In this document: positions 6,169-10,508 of the stretch, piece by piece
Layout of the letters: every line of letters starts with the position of its first letter
How positions within the stretch are numbered: the stretch's first letter is position 1
NCBI GenBank assembly: GCA_021129835.1
Contig: JAJOKM010000073.1
Location: 1 to 10,508 of the forward strand
Source of the DNA: Thermodesulfovibrionales bacterium
GTDB taxonomy: Bacteria; Nitrospirota; Thermodesulfovibrionia; Thermodesulfovibrionales; Dissulfurispiraceae
DNA length: 10,508 nt
Direction of reading: 5' to 3'
Notes under the pieces: generated by a model
The model's database searches: none
What the model was told of the DNA's origin: nothing
What the model saw: the letters and a program-made list of their open reading frames with translations, nothing else
Program-made: the position numbers and the translations under genes

Positions 6169-8489
6169 CTATGCGAATGATAAGGCGTCACCAACTTTCC
6201 GTCAACTTTTGCCGAGGTTGTCAGTATAATCAGGCTACTTGCCTTGATCATTACTACTACCGCCGAAGTTCCTACTAACCCTAGAACAGGCAGCAGCACC
6301 ACTGCGGCGGCAATGCCTCCGCCCCAACCCCCTAAAAGATCAGCGCCATAGATTAGCCCGGCTGTGCGGCTTACATTAGGAGAATGGGATAAATACATTT
6401 TGCTCGCAAGCGGAAACTTGAGTCCGATGAGCGCACCAGCGATAAATGCCAGCAGAAGAAAGAGCAGTTGCGTCAAGACAAATACAACGGCATTTCCCAA
6501 ATGGGGCGCTACGGCAAGGATAATCATTGGCAAGAGAGCCGCAAAGAGTATCACCGCGATCTCGAGCTTCATAAACAATGCCCGGTCGTTCTTGATGCGC
6601 GGCAAGAGAGAGGTCATCACCAAGCCACCCCCGGCGACACCGCCCATGAACGCAGCCAGCAGAAGCCCGATCCAGTGAAAAACGAATCCGAAGAGCACCT
6701 GAAAGGCAAAAATGAGGAGGAGATCGAAGGTCATGCCAGCAAAGCCGGTGGCGGCAATAGAGTAAGGGATACTCAATCGATGTAAGCGGACAGCTTTCCA
6801 TTTAAGCGCAAGAAGAATTGCGGTCCATGAGGCGATGACAATAGCGAGAGACCACAGTCCCAGGTCTTCGAGCCAGACGAAAAAATCGCTCAAATAAGGG
6901 GAAAACATCGCATTCCAATAGGCCAGGCTGTAAAAAAAGCCCTTGGGGCGAAAATCGCGATTGATCTCCTCGGTCGCACCATACATAGATGCTGAGAACC
7001 AGTCCAACCAGCGTGGGGCTAATCTGACCTCAAGATAAGGGCGGGTGATGAGCCGCACCTCCAGTTGCCGATCCTCCAGCCTCTCATACAGCAGAGCGGC
7101 GTTGATCATGGTGACATCCGGGGTCGTGGAAGCCAGGAAAATATTCTGATACCCCGGAATTATGTGGACATAGGGAAAGATGCTTTCGAGCGTATTAATG
7201 ATCACCCCATTTAAGTTCCTCAGCTCGTGGCTCAGATAGGTGAGCGAGCCGGGTAGGCTGATGACCAGGATCCCATCCTCCCGTAACCTCTCTTTCGCCA
7301 GGGAGGCGAACTCGGCGGTAAAGAGCCGGTTCACCTGCATATTCTCCGGATTGGCAATGCCGACAAAAATAAGATCGTACTTATACGGGGTTACTTCAAG
7401 GAAACGGCGGCCATCTACATGGAACGTGCTCACGCGGGGATCACCAAGTTCCGCCTTGGTGAGCGGAGTATGGAATTTATGCACCAGGTCAATAAGCAGG
7501 GGGTCGATCTCCGTATAGTCAACTCGCGTTACTGTGGGATGTTTAAGAATTTCGCTGATCTTTCCGCCGGCTCCTCCGACGAGTATGGCCACGTTCTTCG
7601 GTCGGGGATGCGCCAGCATGGCGAAATGGATGAATTCCTCCACCCTCACTATATCAGGTGTAGGGATAGTAAAGATCGGGATTCCGTCTGCAAGAAATGT
7701 AAACTCCCCTTCTCGTTCAATCACCGCCACATTGCCGTAGAGCGAATGCTGATGATGGACTACCTCTTGGCCTGGCCATTGGAGGGCAATGGTCTTATAG
7801 TGGAGTCGCTCATCGCCGTCGGAAGCGATCAGATAAACGAATATCAATAGAATAGCCATGAGCATCGCGAGGGCTTTTCGCTTCACGGCCTTGTTCTGAA
7901 AAGTGGATAGGGCAATCGAGGCTGTGATGGTCAAAACACACATCCCAAAGACGATGGTAAAGGAGTGGAAGAGGGGAATCATGAGAAAGGTAAATACCGC
8001 CGCTCCAGCGATATGTCCAATCGTCTCCCACGCATATGCTCGACCGATCGAGGAGGCACCTTTCTGGTCTTTTTGGGCAAACTGAGAACATAGCTTGCAA
8101 GTAAAAATAAATAGGGCACCATGCAGAAGGCTGGGCAAGAGCAGAACGAGAAAGGAGGAATAGAAGATGGTAACTGCTCCCATTCCCATGCCAGGCAACA
8201 CGCCGACGAGATCTCGCATTATCCGCGCCAGAAAAAGAGCTGCCGGGGCAAAGAGGACGAACAGGATCGATAAAGCGATAAACCAACCGAGCCTTCTTCG
8301 AGAGTACTCGATCCTCTTTCCGATAAAAAATGCGCCGAAGGCCTCGATGGCAAGCCAGTTGGCAAAAATAATCCCTATTGCAAGGTCATTCCCGTGAAAG
8401 ACAACCAGCATCTCCCGCAACAACAGCAGTTGTATCACCATGCCACTGAAACCGGTGGCCAGAGCGACAAAGATAAGTCGTTTATTCAT
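6165..8489 (-). CDS. polytopic membrane protein with embedded spermidine-synthase-like domain
   Basis: The 774-residue protein has about seven N-terminal membrane helices (about 4-223), a soluble class I SAM-methyltransferase/SpeE-like fold (about 240-470), and about seven C-terminal helices (about 545-757). It fits proteins annotated as fused MFS/spermidine synthase. The nucleotide-binding frame is kept (VGGAGG at 304-309, Glu327 in TEID, DGRRFL at 359-364). The acids expected for aminopropyl transfer are replaced: GGGDGG has Ala307, and DSTDP has become GIANP (Gly377, Asn380). It is therefore probably not an active spermidine synthase. The two membrane halves look duplicated (ATGFSGM at 11-17, ATGFAGM at 580-586). 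I chose the ATG at 8489 because GAGG lies 8 nt upstream and the first helix begins at once; in-frame ATG 8537 and TTG 8540 would add 16-17 residues but lack a well-spaced Shine-Dalgarno. It is third in the cluster. Function is unknown. Confidence 0.85.
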   Translation of the reverse strand: MNKRLIFVALATGFSGMVIQLLLLREMLVVFHGNDLAIGIIFANWLAIEAFGAFFIGKRIEYSRRRLGWFIALSILFVLFAPAALFLARIMRDLVGVLPGMGMGAVTIFYSSFLVLLLPSLLHGALFIFTCKLCSQFAQKDQKGASSIGRAYAWETIGHIAGAAVFTFLMIPLFHSFTIVFGMCVLTITASIALSTFQNKAVKRKALAMLMAILLIFVYLIASDGDERLHYKTIALQWPGQEVVHHQHSLYGNVAVIEREGEFTFLADGIPIFTIPTPDIVRVEEFIHFAMLAHPRPKNVAILVGGAGGKISEILKHPTVTRVDYTEIDPLLIDLVHKFHTPLTKAELGDPRVSTFHVDGRRFLEVTPYKYDLIFVGIANPENMQVNRLFTAEFASLAKERLREDGILVISLPGSLTYLSHELRNLNGVIINTLESIFPYVHIIPGYQNIFLASTTPDVTMINAALLYERLEDRQLEVRLITRPYLEVRLAPRWLDWFSASMYGATEEINRDFRPKGFFYSLAYWNAMFSPYLSDFFVWLEDLGLWSLAIVIASWTAILLALKWKAVRLHRLSIPYSIAATGFAGMTFDLLLIFAFQVLFGFVFHWIGLLLAAFMGGVAGGGLVMTSLLPRIKNDRALFMKLEIAVILFAALLPMIILAVAPHLGNAVVFVLTQLLFLLLAFIAGALIGLKFPLASKMYLSHSPNVSRTAGLIYGADLLGGWGGGIAAAVVLLPVLGLVGTSAVVVMIKASSLIILTTSAKVDGKLVTPYHSHS

Positions 8490-8497
8490 TTCCAAAT

Positions 8498-8501
8498 CCT
8501 C
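8498..8501 (-). promoter_or_regulatory. Shine-Dalgarno deciding the start of the SpeE-like gene
   Basis: GAGG on the minus strand lies 8 nt before the ATG at 8487-8489. The alternative starts at 8537 and 8540 have their nearest purine-rich stretch (gagggtga) about 17 nt or more away, so this site favours the shorter protein. Confidence 0.55.
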
Positions 8502-8565
8502 AAGTAGCGGGTCGCCCGTAAAATGACGACTTGCCATCAACTATTTTGCTATATACTTCACCCTC

Positions 8566-9705
8566 TTACTCCCAGACGCCGGGAATCTCCTCGCCACAGA
8601 ACCTGCACCTCCCATCTTTGATGTTGTTTGTCAGGAGGGCAATGCCGACACGATGGAGTAATCTCGCTCCACAGTTAGGACAAAAGGTGCTGTCATAGCG
8701 ATGTCCGGGAAGATTGCCGATGGTGGCGAAGTTTATTCCCTCCTCTCGGGCAATTCTATGCGCCATCTCCAGTGTCTCCACCGGCGTCGGCGGAAGATGG
8801 GTCATCTTAAATGCCGGGAAGAAGCGGTTGAAATGGATCGGGACATCAGGCCCCAAGTTTTCGAGAATCCATTTACTCATCGCCCTTATCTCTGTCGGGC
8901 AATCATTGAGCGTGGGGATGATGAGGTTAATGATCTCCAGCCACACCCCTTCCTCCTGGATAATCTTTAGCGTGGCAAGAACCGGCGCCAGTGATGCTCC
9001 GCTTATCTCTCGATAAAACTCCTCGGTGAACGCCTTCAGATCTACCCTTACTGCATCCATGTGCTCAAGGAGCGCCCGCAACGGCTCGGGATTAATGAAG
9101 CCATTGGTGACCAGCGTCGTCTTCATACCGTGAGCCTGGGCCAACTTCGCTATGTCGTACATATATTCGAAGAAGACCGTTGGCTCGGTATAGGTAAAAG
9201 AGACAGAATTCAGGCCGGCCCTTTTTACTCCGGCAATGATCTCCTCAGGTGAGCGAAGACGATATCTTACTTCTTCAAACTCTCGCTGCGAGATACGCCA
9301 GTTTTGGCAGTGTTTGCACCTTAAATTACAACCGGCAGTAGCGATCGTCTGTCGTCTATGCCCGGGGTGGAAGTGATGAAATGGCGCCTTCTCAATCGGG
9401 CCGATGCCGATGGCCACGGGCTTTCCCCAGACGAGCGTATAGAGCGCACCTTCACGGTTCTCGCGCACCCGGCACAGGCCACGTACCCCCTCCGGAATAA
9501 TGCAATAATGGGGACAAAGTTGGCACAGCACCCGGTTATCATTGAGCGGTTGCCAGTACCGCGCAAGTTGCGGGCCAAATGCAGGATCCGCCTCCATGCT
9601 GCGTAGAGGCGGATCCTTCAACAGAGGAAACAGCCAGCGCTCTGCGGTGACCACAATAACCGGCAGCATAATCATAATCATAAGGATCAAGACAGACTTC
9701 TTCAT
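8566..9705 (-). CDS. amrS: AmmeMemoRadiSam-type radical SAM enzyme with N-terminal membrane helix
   Basis: This 379-residue radical SAM protein belongs to the PflA-related AmmeMemoRadiSam family; the reaction of that family is not established to my knowledge. The order is a hydrophobic helix at about 4-20, a Cys-rich motif CxxCxxxC-x9-C (Cys61, 64, 68, 78), the lead-in PIEKAPFHHFHPG, the [4Fe-4S] motif CxxxCxxC at Cys126, 130 and 133 in GCNLRCKHCQNW, and a barrel with FTYTEPTVFFEY (170-181) and VTNGF. A C-terminal zinc-ribbon-like pair (CPNC 342-345, CRFC 367-370) ends in the typical IPGVW. The start is well supported: GAGG lies 5-6 nt upstream and only 1 nt separates it from the preceding stop codon. 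The membrane helix is odd for an iron-sulfur radical enzyme. Orientation is ambiguous, with Lys2 and Lys3 before the helix and Arg23 and Lys30 after it. No AMMECR1 or Memo gene is in the window. Confidence 0.92.
   Translation of the reverse strand: MKKSVLILMIMIMLPVIVVTAERWLFPLLKDPPLRSMEADPAFGPQLARYWQPLNDNRVLCQLCPHYCIIPEGVRGLCRVRENREGALYTLVWGKPVAIGIGPIEKAPFHHFHPGHRRQTIATAGCNLRCKHCQNWRISQREFEEVRYRLRSPEEIIAGVKRAGLNSVSFTYTEPTVFFEYMYDIAKLAQAHGMKTTLVTNGFINPEPLRALLEHMDAVRVDLKAFTEEFYREISGASLAPVLATLKIIQEEGVWLEIINLIIPTLNDCPTEIRAMSKWILENLGPDVPIHFNRFFPAFKMTHLPPTPVETLEMAHRIAREEGINFATIGNLPGHRYDSTFCPNCGARLLHRVGIALLTNNIKDGRCRFCGEEIPGVWE
9584..9616. repeat. 11-bp perfect hairpin inside amrS
   Basis: Bases 9584-9594 (ggatccgcctc) and 9606-9616 (gaggcggatcc) form a perfect GC-rich stem with an 11-nt loop. 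In the mRNA it covers codons for about residues 30-41, the junction between the membrane helix and the catalytic part. It could slow translation during membrane insertion or be a chance repeat. Confidence 0.5.
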
Positions 9706-9706
9706 C

Positions 9707-10441
9707 CTATCCTCTTCTTCCCACCGGCATTATGTACAGCGGCACAAGCTCTGTGCCCAGGATACGTTGCACCGGACCATCGTGGAATGCACCCACGATC
9801 ACCGTACCCAGACCGAGTGCCTCAGCCTGAAGATGGACATTCTGGCCGGCCCCGCCAACATCCATCGAGATATAGCGAACTACCCCTCGGGTACCATAAA
9901 CCCTTTTTACTCTGTCGAAATCACCCACCCAAACGATGCTCACCGGCGCCTGCTCTACAAATCTCTGTCTGAGGGAGGCAACCATCAGCTCCTGGCGAAA
10001 ATCTCCTTTCTTAATCATCTTGAGTGAGTGGTTCCGCCACTGGAACCGATATATTCCGTCAGCCAGACCAGTTACGTTTCCGGCAACGAGATATATCTCA
10101 AACGGATAAAGACCACCGGCAGATGGGAAGGCACGCGTTGGCCCGGTTACTCCGTCGATCGTCTTTCCTCCTGCTGACCAGAGCAGTTGGGATATTTCCT
10201 CCAGGCTCAACGGCTCATCAGGGAAATGACGCGTTGACTGTCTGTGGAAGATTGCCTCTTCCACAGACATCTCACCTGTATGCCGTGGAGAAGGAAGGCT
10301 GACGATCACCCCTTCCTCAAGTACAAGCTCTTTCTTCTCCGCGACAGGTTCCGGTTGGCATCCCACCGTCGCCGCACCAACAATAATAAGCAATGCTAAC
10401 GCTAATGACACTACTACTTTCTTCTTGATAGTTGGAATCAT
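9707..10441 (-). CDS. SagB/nitroreductase-family flavoprotein, predicted lipoprotein
   Basis: The protein belongs to the FMN-dependent nitroreductase superfamily, SagB/ThcOx branch, and has 244 residues. Its N-terminus has three lysines (6-8), a hydrophobic core (about 9-24) and a lipobox-like ATVGC with Cys28, so it is probably exported by Sec and lipid-anchored. The -3 residue is Thr rather than the usual Leu/Val/Ile. The core shows HRQSTRHF (66-73), the SagB-like PSAGGLYPFEIYLV (106-119), YISMDVGGAGQNVHLQAEALGLGT (190-213, FMN-domain helix) and the terminal MPVG. SagB relatives oxidise azolines to azoles in peptide natural products, but no YcaO cyclodehydratase or precursor peptide is seen here, so that role is not supported. 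A purine-rich ribosome site (GAGGGGGGTGAG) lies about 6 nt before the ATG, and the 42-bp end repeat lies directly upstream of it. It is first in the cluster; its stop is 1 nt from the amrS start. Confidence 0.9.
   Translation of the reverse strand: MIPTIKKKVVVSLALALLIIVGAATVGCQPEPVAEKKELVLEEGVIVSLPSPRHTGEMSVEEAIFHRQSTRHFPDEPLSLEEISQLLWSAGGKTIDGVTGPTRAFPSAGGLYPFEIYLVAGNVTGLADGIYRFQWRNHSLKMIKKGDFRQELMVASLRQRFVEQAPVSIVWVGDFDRVKRVYGTRGVVRYISMDVGGAGQNVHLQAEALGLGTVIVGAFHDGPVQRILGTELVPLYIMPVGRRG
10239..10269. repeat. 13-bp perfect hairpin inside the SagB-like gene
   Basis: Bases 10239-10251 (tgtctgtggaaga) and 10257-10269 (tcttccacagaca) are perfect inverted copies around a 5-nt loop (ttgcc). The stem lies in codons for about residues 58-68, just before and into the conserved HRQSTRHF motif. 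A stem of this length with so short a loop is unexpected by chance in 10 kb. It has no following T-tract on the transcribed strand, so it is not an obvious intrinsic terminator. Confidence 0.6.
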
Positions 10442-10459
10442 TTCTCTCTCACCCCCCTC

Positions 10460-10501
10460 ATTTTAATAGCAAATATCAAAGATTAAAAATCAAAATTATT
10501 T
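10460..10501 (-). repeat. AT-rich 42-bp repeat, right copy of an inverted pair
   Basis: This is the exact reverse complement of bases 1-42. It lies 18 bp from the start codon of the SagB-like gene and abuts its ribosome site, so any promoter for the three-gene cluster must lie within this repeat or beyond the window. The first copy has the same relative orientation to purL. Confidence 0.85.
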
Positions 10502-10508
10502 CTAAGAA

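Noticed and set aside
7441..7462. 8-bp hairpin (tcaccaag/cttggtga) inside the SpeE-like gene
   Set aside because: A stem of this size is expected by chance about once in a window of this length.
7419..7850. Plus-strand open frame of about 140 codons opposite the SpeE-like domain
   Set aside because: It is antisense to a clearly conserved coding region, its composition looks like a frame shadow, and it has no supporting start signal.
6165..8489. Genuine spermidine synthase
   Set aside because: Key aspartates are replaced by Ala, Gly and Asn, and no SAM decarboxylase gene is nearby.
9707..10441. Thiazole/oxazole-modified peptide cluster because of the SagB-like gene
   Set aside because: No YcaO-type gene, E1-like partner or short precursor ORF is visible, and the protein carries a lipoprotein signal.
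1..10508. The whole window as a transposon bounded by terminal inverted repeats, or as a circular plasmid
   Set aside because: The end repeats are inverted, so they cannot be a circular overlap. The interior holds purL and tRNA-fMet with no transposase or replication gene. A dispersed repeat at contig ends is simpler.

Overview
The window looks like a bacterial chromosomal segment, or a whole metagenomic contig. Supporting signs are a bacterial-type initiator tRNA, a Sec/lipoprotein signal, and housekeeping purine and nucleic-acid repair genes. The phylum cannot be fixed from the sequence. The one-piece PurL resembles the form shared by eukaryotes and some bacterial groups, and the dispersed palindromic repeats are of a kind I associate with deltaproteobacterial, Nitrospirota-like and similar sediment lineages. 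That placement is a weak inference.

Layout from left to right. (1) Positions 1-42 hold an AT-rich repeat that recurs exactly, inverted, at 10460-10501. (2) purL (129-4085, + strand) encodes a full-length single-chain FGAM synthase. It converges on, and overlaps by 6 bp, (3) a minus-strand pair, nfi (endonuclease V) and rtcA (RNA 3'-phosphate cyclase), which lie 4 nt apart. (4) Positions 5791-6053 contain no gene. They hold a heptamer repeat that contributes to a possible rtcA promoter, and a 137-bp nested palindrome resembling a MITE. (5) A tRNA-fMet gene (6054-6130, - strand) has a near-consensus promoter whose -35 box overlaps the stop codon of the next gene. (6) A minus-strand three-gene cluster occupies 6165-10441. 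In transcription order it encodes a lipoprotein SagB/nitroreductase-family flavoprotein, an AmmeMemoRadiSam-type radical SAM enzyme with an N-terminal membrane helix, and a polytopic membrane protein with an embedded spermidine-synthase-like domain.

The two halves differ in style. purL and nfi favour AGA/AGG for arginine, whereas the three-gene cluster uses mostly CGN codons. This suggests a different origin or expression class for the cluster, or possibly an assembly join in the repeat-rich gap. The shared 42-bp end repeat argues mildly that both halves belong to one genome.

The cluster is the best candidate for an undescribed system. All three proteins carry membrane or export signals, the SpeE-like domain has lost the acidic residues used for aminopropyl transfer, and the usual partners of the radical SAM enzyme (AMMECR1, Memo) and of SagB (YcaO protein, precursor peptide) are absent from the window. 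A membrane-associated redox or SAM-dependent modification pathway is possible, but the substrate is unknown.
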